40,894 nucleotides of DNA from Virgisporangium ochraceum. GTDB lineage: Bacteria > Actinomycetota > Actinomycetes > Mycobacteriales > Micromonosporaceae. The stretch spans positions 1 to 40,894 of the forward strand of contig NZ_BOPH01000156.1 of NCBI RefSeq assembly GCF_016863655.1. Reading direction: 5' to 3'. The notes under the pieces were generated by a model. The model saw only the letters and a program-made list of their open reading frames with translations. It was not told where the DNA came from and ran no database searches. Shown here one piece after another: positions 31,189 to 39,381 of this stretch (its first letter is position 1; every line of letters starts with the position of its first letter). Position numbers and translations under genes: made by a program.

Positions 31189-34152
31189 ATGACCGACCAT
31201 TCATCCGGCGGCCCGGGGCTGGAGTTCCGCGCCGCCGCCGAGGCCGGCGACACCGACGCGATGGCGGCGCTGGGTGGCGCGCTGGCCGCCGCGGGCGCGG
31301 TCGCCGAGGCGGAGCGGTGGTGGCGGCGGGCCGCGCAGGCCGGCAACCTCGGCGCCACCCACCGGCTCGCCCAGCTGCTGTACCGCACCGGCCGCGACGA
31401 GGAGGCGGACGCGTGGCTCAACCGCCGCGCCGGGTCCAGCATCCTGGAGCAGCTCGGCGGCGGGCAGCTCGACGGCCCGCTTCCGACACCGCCGCCACCC
31501 CCGATCCAGGCACCAGCGCCGATCCCGGTGCCGGCCGCGACGCCGACGCAGGTCCCGATCCCGGGCACGGCCCCGACCTCGACGCCCGCCTCCGCGCCGA
31601 CACCGCCGACGACCGACGACCCGCAGCGGTCCTACGACGTCGGCCGGCTGCTCGCCCGCACCGGCCGTACCGCCGAGGCCGAACCCCAGTTCCGCCACGC
31701 CGCCGAGGCCGGCCACCTGGAGGCGATGCGCGAACTCGCGCTCCTCCTGGCCGCCGGCGACCGCCGACCCGAGGCGCGGCTCTGGTGGGAGCGCGCGGCC
31801 ACCGGCGGCGACACCGCCTCCATGTGCCACCTCGGCCTCGACCACCGGGCCCGGGGCGAGGCCGGCGACGCCGAGGCCCTGTTCGCGCGCGCGGCCGCCG
31901 CGGGTTCGCTCGAAGGGGCGCTGCAGCTGGGCCTGCTCCACCTGGCGGCCGGGCACCTGTCGGCGGCCGAGGAACCGCTGCGTACGGCCGCTCACGCGGG
32001 TCACACCGGCGCCTTCCACGCGTACGCCACCGTCCTCGACCGCACCGACCGCGGCGGCGCGGGCCGGCTCTGGCTGGAGCGCGCGGCCGAGGCCGGAGAC
32101 CTCGACGCCATGTTCGACCTCGCCGGCCGCCTCGACCCGGCCGACGCCGAGCACTGGTGGCGCCGCGCCGTCGAGCGGGACCACCCGCCGAGCATGTACG
32201 CGTACGCGGAGCACCTCATCGGCACCGGCCGCGGCGACGTGGGCCGGAGGCTGCGGCGGGCCGCCGCCGAGCGCGGGGTGGCGCCGGCGATGGCCGCGGT
32301 GAGCGAGGAGTGCGCGGAGGCCGGCGACGTGGAGGCGGCGGCGCAGTGGCTGCTGCGCGCCGGTGAGGCGGGCCATGGACGCGCGGCCTACCTGCTCGGG
32401 CTGATGAACGGCGAGGGCGGCGACCTCCGTACCGCCGAGCTGTGGTACCGGCGGGCGCTCGACGCCGGGTACGAGGATCCGGCCTGCGCGACGCGCAACC
32501 TCGGGCTGATCCTCGAGGGCGACGGGCGCATGACGGAGGCGGAGGAGCTGTACCGGAAAGGCGCGGCGGACGGCCATCCGATGACGATGGTGGACCTGTC
32601 GTCGGTGCTGGTGCGGAAGGGGAAGACCGGCGAGGCGGAGTTGTGGTTGCGCCGCGGCGCCCGGACCGGGCTGCCCGCGGCGATGAACGATCTCGGGTCG
32701 CTGCTCTCGAGCAGCGGCCGCCGCCAGGAGGCCGCCCAGTGGTGGCGCCGCGCGGCCGAGGGCGGTGACCCGGTGGCGGCCGTCAACTACGGCAACCTCC
32801 TCCAGCTGGCCGGTGCCACCGACGACGCCGAGCGGCTCTACCGCTCCTATGCGGCGACGGGCCATCCACGCGTGCTCGGCGCCCTGGCCGACCTCCTCGA
32901 CGGCTGCGGCCGCGAGTCCGAGGCGGAGGCCGTCCGCCGGGGTGAGGTGTCTCCGGAGCCCGCGGGCAGGTCGGTCGACGACGCCGTGGCGGCGCGGGTC
33001 GAGGAGTCCGGCGAGCTGGTGGAGCTGGTCCTCCGGCTGCAGCGCGGCGACGCGGGTGCCGTCGACCGGATGGTCGAGCTCGGCACCCGGCTGGGACAGC
33101 CGCCCGCCGACATCCTCGCGTCGGCCGCCGCCGAGCTCAAGCGGGCCGGCAAGGTCGCCGTCGCTGAGGAGCTGTACCACCGGGCGATCCGCGACGGCAG
33201 CGCCGACGCGATGTTCAACCTCGGCATCCTGCTGGCCGAGACGGGCCGGCAGCGCCAGGCCGAGACCTGGTACCGGCGGGCGGCCGAGGCGGGCAGCGGC
33301 AAGGCGCCGAACAACCTGGGACACCTGCTCCTCACCGCCGGCCGGCTCGACGAGGCCGAACCGTGGCTGCGCCAGGGCGCCGAGCAGGGTGACACGACCG
33401 CGATGCGCAACCTCGCGCAGCTCCTGTCGCGTACCCGCCGCGTCGAGGAGGCTCAACGGTGGGTCGACCGGGCCGTGGACGCCGAGGGCGGAACGCCGAC
33501 GGAGGCGACCACGGTGGAGGACGTCATCGAGAAGATCCGCTCGGGCGACCTGGTGGGCCACCTGGTGACCGCCGACGACGACCCCGAGCTGCTGGTGTCC
33601 ACGTTCCGTCCCCGGGCGGAGGCCGGCGACCGCGACGCGATGTTCCTGCTGGGCAACGTCCACGCCCGCAACGGGCAGGACGCCGAGGCGGCGGAGTGGC
33701 TGGGCCGGGCCGCGCGCGCCGGTCACCACGAGGCCGCCGGCGACCTCGGCCGGCTCCTCCTGGGCGCGAAGCGACCGGCGGAGGCCGAGCCGTGGCTGCG
33801 CCAGGCCGCCGAAAACGGTGTCGCCGAGGCCGGGTGGATGCTCGGCGCGGTGCTGCTGGAGACCGGGAACGGCGCCGAGGCCGGCCGGTGGCTCCACCCC
33901 GGCGCGGTGGCGGGCGACCTGAACGCCGCGTTCTACTACGGCCTCCACCACCTCGGTGAGGAGCGCGTCCTCGACGCGGAGCGCTGGCTGCACAAGGCCG
34001 CCGACGGCGGCAACAGCGACGCCATGTACGCGCTCGGCATGCTGCTGGGACAGAACGGCACGACCCCGGACGGGGACACGTGGCTGCGCCGGGCCGCCCG
34101 GGCCGGCCACCCGGAGGCCCAGAAGTGGCTCTTCACGGCGAGCGGCGGCTGA
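31189..34152 (+). CDS. Giant Sel1-like/TPR repeat protein
   Basis: 987 residues made of some two dozen helical repeats of about 34-36 residues with the pattern AEAGD-x-x-AM-x-x-LG-x-LL-x-x-x-GR-x-x-EAE-x-WWRRAA. A Pro/Thr/Ala linker of about 50 residues (TPPPPPIQAPAPIPVPAATP, about 103-148) splits the first two repeats from the rest, and two degenerate spacers near residues 590 and 770 break the array again. Such solenoids are scaffolds for protein partners; no catalytic domain, signal peptide or membrane helix is seen. GGGGAGG (31176-31182) supports ATG 31189. It is divergent from the GntR gene. It has no clear functional link to its neighbours. Confidence 0.88.
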   Translation: MTDHSSGGPGLEFRAAAEAGDTDAMAALGGALAAAGAVAEAERWWRRAAQAGNLGATHRLAQLLYRTGRDEEADAWLNRRAGSSILEQLGGGQLDGPLPTPPPPPIQAPAPIPVPAATPTQVPIPGTAPTSTPASAPTPPTTDDPQRSYDVGRLLARTGRTAEAEPQFRHAAEAGHLEAMRELALLLAAGDRRPEARLWWERAATGGDTASMCHLGLDHRARGEAGDAEALFARAAAAGSLEGALQLGLLHLAAGHLSAAEEPLRTAAHAGHTGAFHAYATVLDRTDRGGAGRLWLERAAEAGDLDAMFDLAGRLDPADAEHWWRRAVERDHPPSMYAYAEHLIGTGRGDVGRRLRRAAAERGVAPAMAAVSEECAEAGDVEAAAQWLLRAGEAGHGRAAYLLGLMNGEGGDLRTAELWYRRALDAGYEDPACATRNLGLILEGDGRMTEAEELYRKGAADGHPMTMVDLSSVLVRKGKTGEAELWLRRGARTGLPAAMNDLGSLLSSSGRRQEAAQWWRRAAEGGDPVAAVNYGNLLQLAGATDDAERLYRSYAATGHPRVLGALADLLDGCGRESEAEAVRRGEVSPEPAGRSVDDAVAARVEESGELVELVLRLQRGDAGAVDRMVELGTRLGQPPADILASAAAELKRAGKVAVAEELYHRAIRDGSADAMFNLGILLAETGRQRQAETWYRRAAEAGSGKAPNNLGHLLLTAGRLDEAEPWLRQGAEQGDTTAMRNLAQLLSRTRRVEEAQRWVDRAVDAEGGTPTEATTVEDVIEKIRSGDLVGHLVTADDDPELLVSTFRPRAEAGDRDAMFLLGNVHARNGQDAEAAEWLGRAARAGHHEAAGDLGRLLLGAKRPAEAEPWLRQAAENGVAEAGWMLGAVLLETGNGAEAGRWLHPGAVAGDLNAAFYYGLHHLGEERVLDAERWLHKAADGGNSDAMYALGMLLGQNGTTPDGDTWLRRAARAGHPEAQKWLFTASGG

Positions 34153-34173
34153 ACCCACGACCGCCAAGGTAAC

Positions 34174-34196
34174 GAGGAGTGCTCGATCGCATCCTC
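34174..34196 (+). terminator. Hairpin after the Sel1 gene
   Basis: GAGGAGTGC (34174-34182) and GCATCCTC (34189-34196) form a stem with one bulged G and a 6-base loop TCGATC. It is followed by TCAGTAAATTT. It stands 20 bases after the Sel1 stop. Confidence 0.5.
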
Positions 34197-34197
34197 T

Positions 34198-34260
34198 CAG
34201 TAAATTTAGATCTATACGGATAGTCGCATTGACGTTACCCTTTGGAGTGTTTCTCTGCTC
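34198..34260 (+). promoter_or_regulatory. AT-rich promoter region of the APC permease
   Basis: This is one of the few AT-rich stretches in the window. It contains TAAATTTAGATCTATA, TTGACG (34229-34234) and TACCCT (34236-34241), which could be -35 and -10 elements of different promoters. The exact start cannot be fixed. No regulator gene is adjacent. Confidence 0.35.
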
Positions 34261-34274
34261 CGGAGGTGGCGTCG

Positions 34275-35948
34275 ATGGCCGGTATCGGACGTATCCAGCA
34301 ATTCGCCCCCGCGACCCGTGCGGCGCTCGCGCGGACCCTGTCCGGCGGGCGCCGTCCCCGTACGAGCGAGCCCCGTACGAGCGAGCCCCGTACGGGCGAG
34401 GGCCGGCCGACGCTGGCCCGCAACCGGCTCGGCGTCCCGTCGGTGGTGTTCTTCGGCGTCGCCGGCGCCGCGCCGCTGACCGTGATCCTCGGCGCGGTGT
34501 CGACGATCTACGCGGTCGTCGGGAGCACCGCGGTTCCGGTGGTGTACTTCGCGGCCGCGGCGATCCTGTCGGTGTTCACCGTCGGGTTCGTGGCAATGAG
34601 CCGGCACATCGTCAGCACCGGCGCGTTCTACACGTACATCACCCACGGGCTCGGGCGGCTGCCCGGCATGGGTGCCGCGTTCGTCGCGCTGGTGGCGTAC
34701 TCGTTGATGCAGATCGGGCTGTTCGGCCTGTTCGGGGTCATCGCCGAGGGGATCCTCGCCGAGCTGGGCGTGGCGACGAGCTGGTTCGTGTGCGCGCTCG
34801 TCGCGTGGGTCGCGGTCGCCGTGCTGGGGCTCCTGAAGGTGGACCTGAGCGGCAAGGTCCTGGCCGTGCTGCTGACGCTCGAGTTCGCCATCGTCGTCGT
34901 CTACGACCTGGTGATGGTCGCCAACCCGGCCGACGGGCTGAACGTCTCCACGCTGAACCCGGCCGGCCTCCTCACCGGCGAGGCGGCCGCGATGCTGGTG
35001 CTGGCGATCGCCGGCTTCGTGGGCTTCGAGACCACCGTGGTCCTCTCCGAGGAGGCGAGGGACCCGAAGCGCACCATCGCCCGCGCCACCCACTGGGCGG
35101 TGCTCCTTCCCGGCATCTTCATCGGGCTGTCCGCGTGGGCGATGTCGGTCGGTGCCGGCGTCGACTCGATCGTCGCGACCGCGAAGCGCGAGGAGACCGA
35201 CCTCGTCTTCTCGTTGGTGAGCCCGCACGTGCCGGAGCTGTTCATCAGCCTGGGCTACCTGTTCTTCCTCACGAGCGTGTTCGCCGCGCTGCTCGCGTTC
35301 CACGCCGCGATCGCCCGCTACCAGTTCGCCCTCGGCCGCGAGGGCGTGCTGCCGAAGCCGTGGGGACGCATCCACCCCCGCACCGGCGCGCCGACCGCGG
35401 GCTCGCTGACCCAGAGCGCCGTCGCGCTCGTGGTGCTGGTCGTCTACGCGGCCGCCGGGATCGACCCGCTGGTGCACCTGTTCGCGTGGCTGACCACCGC
35501 CGGCGGGTTCGGCGTGCTCATCCTGATGTGGGGTGCGAGCGGCGCGGTCATCGTGTTCTTCCGCCGGCGTCCCGGGCTGGAGAGCCGGTGGCGGGCCCGG
35601 ATCGCCCCGCGCATCGCGTTCGGGCTCCTGACCCTGGTGCTCCTCGCCACCGCGATCGGCCTGGGCGACCTGCTCCAGCTCGACGACGGCTCGGTGATGG
35701 CCTGGTTCTTCCAGACCCTGTTCCTCGTCGTCGCCGGCCTCGGCGTGGCCTGGGCCCTGCACCTGCGGCGCAACCGCCCCGAGGTCTACGCCGCGATCGG
35801 CCACCGCGGCCGACCCCGTCGCCCGGCCCCACGCGGGCCCCGCACCCCCGCCCCGCGCGTCGCCGCCCGGAAGGCCACCGCGGCGGCGGCTCCGCACCGC
35901 GGCACCTACCGCCGCAAGGCCGGCCGCCCCCGCTCGGGCCGCGGCTAG
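34275..35948 (+). CDS. APC family amino acid permease
   Basis: 557 residues with about 12 membrane helices. The first helix carries the substrate-binding VVFFGVAGAAPLTVI motif, and the sixth is AIAGFVGFETTVVLSEEARDPKRTIARAT, where GFET and the following EEARDP are typical of the family. The N-terminal tail holds three EPRTSEPRT-like repeats from a 15-base tandem repeat (34356-34400), and the C-terminal tail is highly basic (RPRRPAPRGPRTPAPR). The substrate is probably an amino acid or amine, not predictable further. GGAGG at 34262-34266 fixes ATG 34275. Confidence 0.9.
   Translation: MAGIGRIQQFAPATRAALARTLSGGRRPRTSEPRTSEPRTGEGRPTLARNRLGVPSVVFFGVAGAAPLTVILGAVSTIYAVVGSTAVPVVYFAAAAILSVFTVGFVAMSRHIVSTGAFYTYITHGLGRLPGMGAAFVALVAYSLMQIGLFGLFGVIAEGILAELGVATSWFVCALVAWVAVAVLGLLKVDLSGKVLAVLLTLEFAIVVVYDLVMVANPADGLNVSTLNPAGLLTGEAAAMLVLAIAGFVGFETTVVLSEEARDPKRTIARATHWAVLLPGIFIGLSAWAMSVGAGVDSIVATAKREETDLVFSLVSPHVPELFISLGYLFFLTSVFAALLAFHAAIARYQFALGREGVLPKPWGRIHPRTGAPTAGSLTQSAVALVVLVVYAAAGIDPLVHLFAWLTTAGGFGVLILMWGASGAVIVFFRRRPGLESRWRARIAPRIAFGLLTLVLLATAIGLGDLLQLDDGSVMAWFFQTLFLVVAGLGVAWALHLRRNRPEVYAAIGHRGRPRRPAPRGPRTPAPRVAARKATAAAAPHRGTYRRKAGRPRSGRG
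34356..34400. repeat. Three 15-base tandem repeats
   Basis: CCCCGTACGAGCGAG at 34356-34370 and 34371-34385, and CCCCGTACGGGCGAG at 34386-34400. They encode the repeat PRTSE PRTSE PRTGE in the cytoplasmic tail of the permease, in frame, so copy-number change would keep the protein intact. Confidence 0.8.
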
Positions 35949-36008
35949 GCACCCGTCCCCCGCATCGAGCTCCCTGGATGCCGGGTCAGAACGGCAGCCC
36001 GTAACCAT

Positions 36009-36063
36009 CCCCTCTCCCGGGTGGGCGACCTACAGTGACAGGTCAACGACCCGGAGAGAGGGG
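36009..36063. promoter_or_regulatory. Long imperfect inverted repeat over promoter and ribosome binding site
   Basis: CCCCTCTCCCGGGT (36009-36022) and ACCCGGAGAGAGGGG (36049-36063) form a near-perfect stem, and GACCT/AGGTC (36027-36031 and 36040-36044) nest inside. TACAGT (36031-36036), a likely -10 box, lies in the loop, and the right arm contains the ribosome binding site GAGAGGGG of the next gene. A transcript reading in from upstream would fold and hide that site; one starting at the local promoter would not. It may also be an operator. Confidence 0.5.
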
Positions 36064-36067
36064 ATGC

Positions 36068-36994
36068 GTGCCGAACCGGATCCGTGCGACCCTGCGCCGG
36101 CTGGCCGCCAACCGGTGGCTGCGGCTGGCGTCCGTCGTCGTGCCGCTGGCGGTGTCGGTCGGACTGCTCAGCCGGGTGCCGCGGATCTCGCTGCTGCCGC
36201 TGCTGCCGGCCGTGGCCGTCTGGACCCTGGGCAAGTACGTGCTGTGCCCGGTGCGCTGGATGCTCGTGTCGCGCAACGGGCGCGGCCTCTGGTGGCACCT
36301 GCGCACCTACGCCGAAGGCGAGCTGCTCGGGCTGGCGTCGCCGGCGCACGTGGGTGCCGACCTGTGGCGGGGCAGCCGGCTGGTCGGAGCCGGCATGGAG
36401 CCCTTCCACTCCGGCGGGGTCATCGCGGTCGACCGGCTCATCGGTGCCGTCGCGCTGGTGCTCGTGGGTGCGCTGGTCGGGGTGACGCTGCCGGCCCGCA
36501 CCGCCGTCCCCGTGTTCGTCGTCGGGCTGGTGGCCGTCGCCCTGGTGCTGATCGTGCGCCGCCGGCGTCCGGCGGTCGGCCGCGCGTGGCCGGGCTGGCG
36601 GGCCGCGGCGGCCGGCGTCGGGCTGTCGCTGGCGTACCAGGTGACGGCCGTCGCGCTGCTCGTCGGCGCGGTGACCGCCACCGGGCACCGGGCCGGCCCA
36701 GTCGAGGTCGCCACGCTGTACGCCGCGAGCCAGCTCGCCACGCTCGTCCCCGGCCTGAACGGCCTCAGCGCGCGCGAGGGCGCCCTGGCCGCGGCGCTGG
36801 TGTCGACGGGCGCGAGCTGGTCGGCGGCGCTCGGTGCGGTCGCTCTGGTCGCGGTGGTGGCGTGGGGACCGGCGACGGTGCTCGGCGGGTCGAGCCTGCT
36901 GGCCCGGTTCGTCACCCGGGGCAGAACGTCCGGGCACGGAGGTACCTCTCCGCGCCGGGAAGAGGTATCTCCGTGCCCGGAGGTTCGGGCCTAG
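36068..36994 (+). CDS. Flippase-like membrane protein (lysylphosphatidylglycerol synthase TM region family)
   Basis: 308 residues with about seven membrane helices. Matches to the UPF0104/AglD-like family include ALGKYVL-like start of a helix (WTLGKYVLCPVRWMLV), LGLASPAHVGADLWRGSRL, GGVIAVDRLIGAVALVLVG and QLATLVPGLNGLSAREGALAAAL. These proteins are thought to move or modify lipids. There is no soluble synthase domain, so it is not a complete MprF. GTG 36068 has GAGAGGGG before it. The last 20 codons run through a long dispersed hairpin, so the C-terminus (GHGGTSPRREEVSPCPEVRA) has probably been extended by that repeat. Confidence 0.85.
   Translation: MPNRIRATLRRLAANRWLRLASVVVPLAVSVGLLSRVPRISLLPLLPAVAVWTLGKYVLCPVRWMLVSRNGRGLWWHLRTYAEGELLGLASPAHVGADLWRGSRLVGAGMEPFHSGGVIAVDRLIGAVALVLVGALVGVTLPARTAVPVFVVGLVAVALVLIVRRRRPAVGRAWPGWRAAAAGVGLSLAYQVTAVALLVGAVTATGHRAGPVEVATLYAASQLATLVPGLNGLSAREGALAAALVSTGASWSAALGAVALVAVVAWGPATVLGGSSLLARFVTRGRTSGHGGTSPRREEVSPCPEVRA
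36930..36980. repeat. 20-bp hairpin repeat inside the 3' end of a gene
   Basis: The arms 36930-36949 and 36961-36980 are complementary over 20 bases with one G-T pair and an 11-base loop. The core reads GGCACGGAGGTACCTC. It covers the last codons of the flippase-like gene and ends 12 bases before the -10 box of the serpin gene, so it may also end transcription. It looks like a mobile REP-type element that landed in the gene end. Confidence 0.7.
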
Positions 36995-37003
36995 AGTGGC
37001 CGC
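36992..37003 (+). promoter_or_regulatory. -10 box TAGAGT for leaderless serpin gene
   Basis: TAGAGT at 36992-36997, six bases, then GTG 37004. The TAG of the box is also the stop codon of the preceding gene. Confidence 0.55.
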
Positions 37004-38209
37004 GTGACCGCTACGACCACCGATGTCAGTGCCGCCGTCGCCCGGTTCGCCGAACGGTTCCATGCGGCCGTGGGCACCGGCCACCACGTCGGGTCGCCGC
37101 TCGGGGCCTGGCTGCTGCTCGCCCTCTGCGCGGCCGCCGCCGGACCCGGCAGCAGGACCGATCCCGCGTTGGCCGACGCGCTCGGGGTTTCACCGGAGGA
37201 GGCTCGCACCTGGGCGCAGGGCCTCCTGGCTGCCCGTCACCCCTTGGTCCTGACGGCAGCGGCGGCCTGGACCGGCGCGACGGCCCCGCCCACGACGGCG
37301 CCGCGCCTGGCCCGCGACCTGCCCGCCGCGGTCGCGACGGGGCCGCTGCCCGACCAGCGGGCGCTCGACGCCTGGGCCGCGGAGAACACGCAGGGACTGA
37401 TCGACCGGTTCCCCGTGACGGTGACGCCCGAGACGCTGCTCGTGCTCGCGACGGCGTTGGCGACGAAGGTGTCGTGGACCGAACCGTTCCACACCGCACC
37501 GGCGGCCGACCTGCGTGCCGGCGGTACGTGGGCGGGACGGCTGACGACCGTGCTCCGGTCGCCCAGCGGATGGGGGCACGTCTCGTACGTCGCGCGCAGC
37601 CGGCGGGCCGGCCTCGTGGCGGTGCACTCGGCGCAGGCCTTCGACGCGGAGTCCGCGCACGGGCTGCGGGTCACGTCGGTGATCGCGGAGCCCGGCGTGC
37701 CGGCGGCCGACGTGCTCGCCGCGGCCTACGAACCCGAACCCGACGAGGTGTCCCTGTTCGACCTCCCGCTCGGCGAAGGTCCACTGTGGACCATCACCGC
37801 GGAGGAGACCCGCACGACCGCGGCCGACGGCCGGGAGGAGTGGTGCACGTCGGTGCTACCCGCGTGGCGGGCCGGCAACGACCACGACCTCGCCGCCGGC
37901 GACCTCGGGTTCCCCGGTGCGGCCCGGGCGCTGGCGGCGTCGCTGGGCCTGCCGGAGTTCGTGTTCGAGGCCCGGCAGGCCGCGGTGGCGGCGTACAGCC
38001 GCTACGGGTTCGAGGCGGCGGCCGTGTCGGTCGGAGCGGTCGCGGGCGGGATCGCGGCCGAGCCCAGGAAGGGTGTGCTGCGCACGGCCGAACTGCGGTT
38101 CGCCCACCCGTACGCGGTGGTGGCGGTCGCGACCGGCGGCGACACCCCGTGGGACGGGCTACCGGTGTTCTCCGCGTGGGTCGCCGACCCGGAGGACGCC
38201 GAAGAGTGA
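37004..38209 (+). CDS. Serpin family protein
   Basis: 401 residues, the length of a serpin core. Conserved pieces are AWAAENTQGLIDRFPVTVTPETLLVLATALATKVSWTEPF (helix F and strand 3A), ELRFAHPYAVVAVATGG, and WDGLPVFSAWVADP at the C-terminus (the usual FLGRVxxP). The hinge before the reactive loop reads RYGFEAAAVSVGAVAGG, with EAAA and small residues as in inhibitory serpins, though the usual E-x-GTEAAA is replaced by YGFEAAA. It may trap a protease as a suicide inhibitor; target unknown. There is no signal peptide, so it probably acts in the cytoplasm or leaves by a non-classical route. Confidence 0.82.
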   Translation: MTATTTDVSAAVARFAERFHAAVGTGHHVGSPLGAWLLLALCAAAAGPGSRTDPALADALGVSPEEARTWAQGLLAARHPLVLTAAAAWTGATAPPTTAPRLARDLPAAVATGPLPDQRALDAWAAENTQGLIDRFPVTVTPETLLVLATALATKVSWTEPFHTAPAADLRAGGTWAGRLTTVLRSPSGWGHVSYVARSRRAGLVAVHSAQAFDAESAHGLRVTSVIAEPGVPAADVLAAAYEPEPDEVSLFDLPLGEGPLWTITAEETRTTAADGREEWCTSVLPAWRAGNDHDLAAGDLGFPGAARALAASLGLPEFVFEARQAAVAAYSRYGFEAAAVSVGAVAGGIAAEPRKGVLRTAELRFAHPYAVVAVATGGDTPWDGLPVFSAWVADPEDAEE

Positions 38210-38219
38210 CCCACCGGGG

Positions 38220-39323
38220 TCACGCGTGCTGGAGCCGGTACTGCTCCAGCAGGAACCGCGACATCGTGACCCGCTCGTCGAAGGCGTGCCGCGACCGCTC
38301 GTCGTCGCTGCCGAGCAGGTCGTAGAGGAAGCCGTCGAAGCCGCTGCGCAGCAGCACCGACGTGACGAAGGCGTCGCGGACGTCGGCCTCCCGGTCGGCG
38401 ACGCCCTCCGCGGCGAGACCGCGCAGGTAGGCCGGGACGATCACCGCGCTGATCCGGGGCAGCATGGCCGCGGGCAGCAGACCCGCGTGGGTCAGCCCGA
38501 CGAGGAGCTGGCCGAGGTCGAACCCGAGTGCGTGCGGGGTGCGGAAGGACAGGTCGATGACCACGAACTCAGCGCTGCCGTCGACCGGCACGAGCAGGTT
38601 CTGCGGGCTGGCGTCGCCGTGCGGCAGCGCCTGCGGGTAGGTGTCGAGGCGGTCGAGCAGGTCGGGGATCCGCGCGCCCTCCTCGAGCAGGCCGGCGCGC
38701 AGGTCGCCGTGGTCGGCCAGCCAGGGGTGGTGCCAGATCCCGTCGCTGCGCAGGGGTCCCATCCCGCGGAAGGCGACCGACCGTTCCGCGTACATGCGCA
38801 GCGCGAAGCCCGGCGGGAAGTCGGTCACGGCGAGCACCTCGGGCGTCGTCGACCGCGCGTTCCAGCGTCCGAGGAGGAACGCGGCCCGCTCGAACCGGCC
38901 GAGGTCCCAGGCGGTGGTCGCCTCGACGAGGTTCTCCTGCCAGAGCGAGAGCCGGTCGTCGGGCAGCTCGACCAGCCGGTGCAGCACGGGAGCGCGCAGC
39001 CCGTCCGGGAGCGAGGCCTGCACGCGCGGGTCCCACAGCTCGATCTCGGTGCGCCACGGGAACTCGGCGGCGAACATCCCGGCGATCTCCGGCGGCATCA
39101 GGGCCAGCGCGGGCCAGTGCCGGAGGTGGTGCAGCAGCTTGACGAACACGGTCCGGTCGCCGGCGCGGACCCGCCACAGTCCCCCGGTCGCGGGCGAGCC
39201 GGACGAGTACGCCACCGGCGCGACGGTCACGCCGTCGGGGTCGACCGGCGCGCCGAGGATGTCGGCGAGCGCGGCCGGAACCGTGCCCGCGGGTACGCCG
39301 AGGAGGTCCACGAGAACGTCCAT
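38220..39323 (-). CDS. Aminoglycoside/choline-kinase-like phosphotransferase
   Basis: 367 residues of the APH-type kinase fold. The catalytic loop is QALPHGDASPQNLLV (D237, N242) and the metal-binding Asp is D257 in FVVIDLSFR, in place of the usual DWE/DFG. K62 in FVKLLHHL is the probable ATP lysine. Unlike resistance APHs the substrate lobe is long and hydrophobic, and members of this group often phosphorylate small molecules of unknown identity. GGAGG ends about eight bases before ATG 39323. The gene is divergent from a MarR regulator across an AT-rich operator, so it is probably under that regulator's control. Confidence 0.8.
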   Translation of the reverse strand: MDVLVDLLGVPAGTVPAALADILGAPVDPDGVTVAPVAYSSGSPATGGLWRVRAGDRTVFVKLLHHLRHWPALALMPPEIAGMFAAEFPWRTEIELWDPRVQASLPDGLRAPVLHRLVELPDDRLSLWQENLVEATTAWDLGRFERAAFLLGRWNARSTTPEVLAVTDFPPGFALRMYAERSVAFRGMGPLRSDGIWHHPWLADHGDLRAGLLEEGARIPDLLDRLDTYPQALPHGDASPQNLLVPVDGSAEFVVIDLSFRTPHALGFDLGQLLVGLTHAGLLPAAMLPRISAVIVPAYLRGLAAEGVADREADVRDAFVTSVLLRSGFDGFLYDLLGSDDERSRHAFDERVTMSRFLLEQYRLQHA

Positions 39324-39343
39324 GAGCGACCTCCGCGTTTGTC

Positions 39344-39376
39344 AGGTTACCTTTCTACTTTTCTGAAAGTAAGGTA
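39344..39376. promoter_or_regulatory. AT-rich MarR operator with nested dyads and -10 boxes for both genes
   Basis: TACTTT tctg AAAGTA (39356-39371) is a perfect 6+4+6 dyad, and TACCTT/AAGGTA (39348-39353 and 39371-39376) flank it. TAAGGT (39370-39375) is six bases before the marR-type ATG 39382; on the other strand TAACCT (39349-39344) serves the phosphotransferase gene. Binding here would cover both promoters. Confidence 0.65.
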
Positions 39377-39381
39377 GCCGT

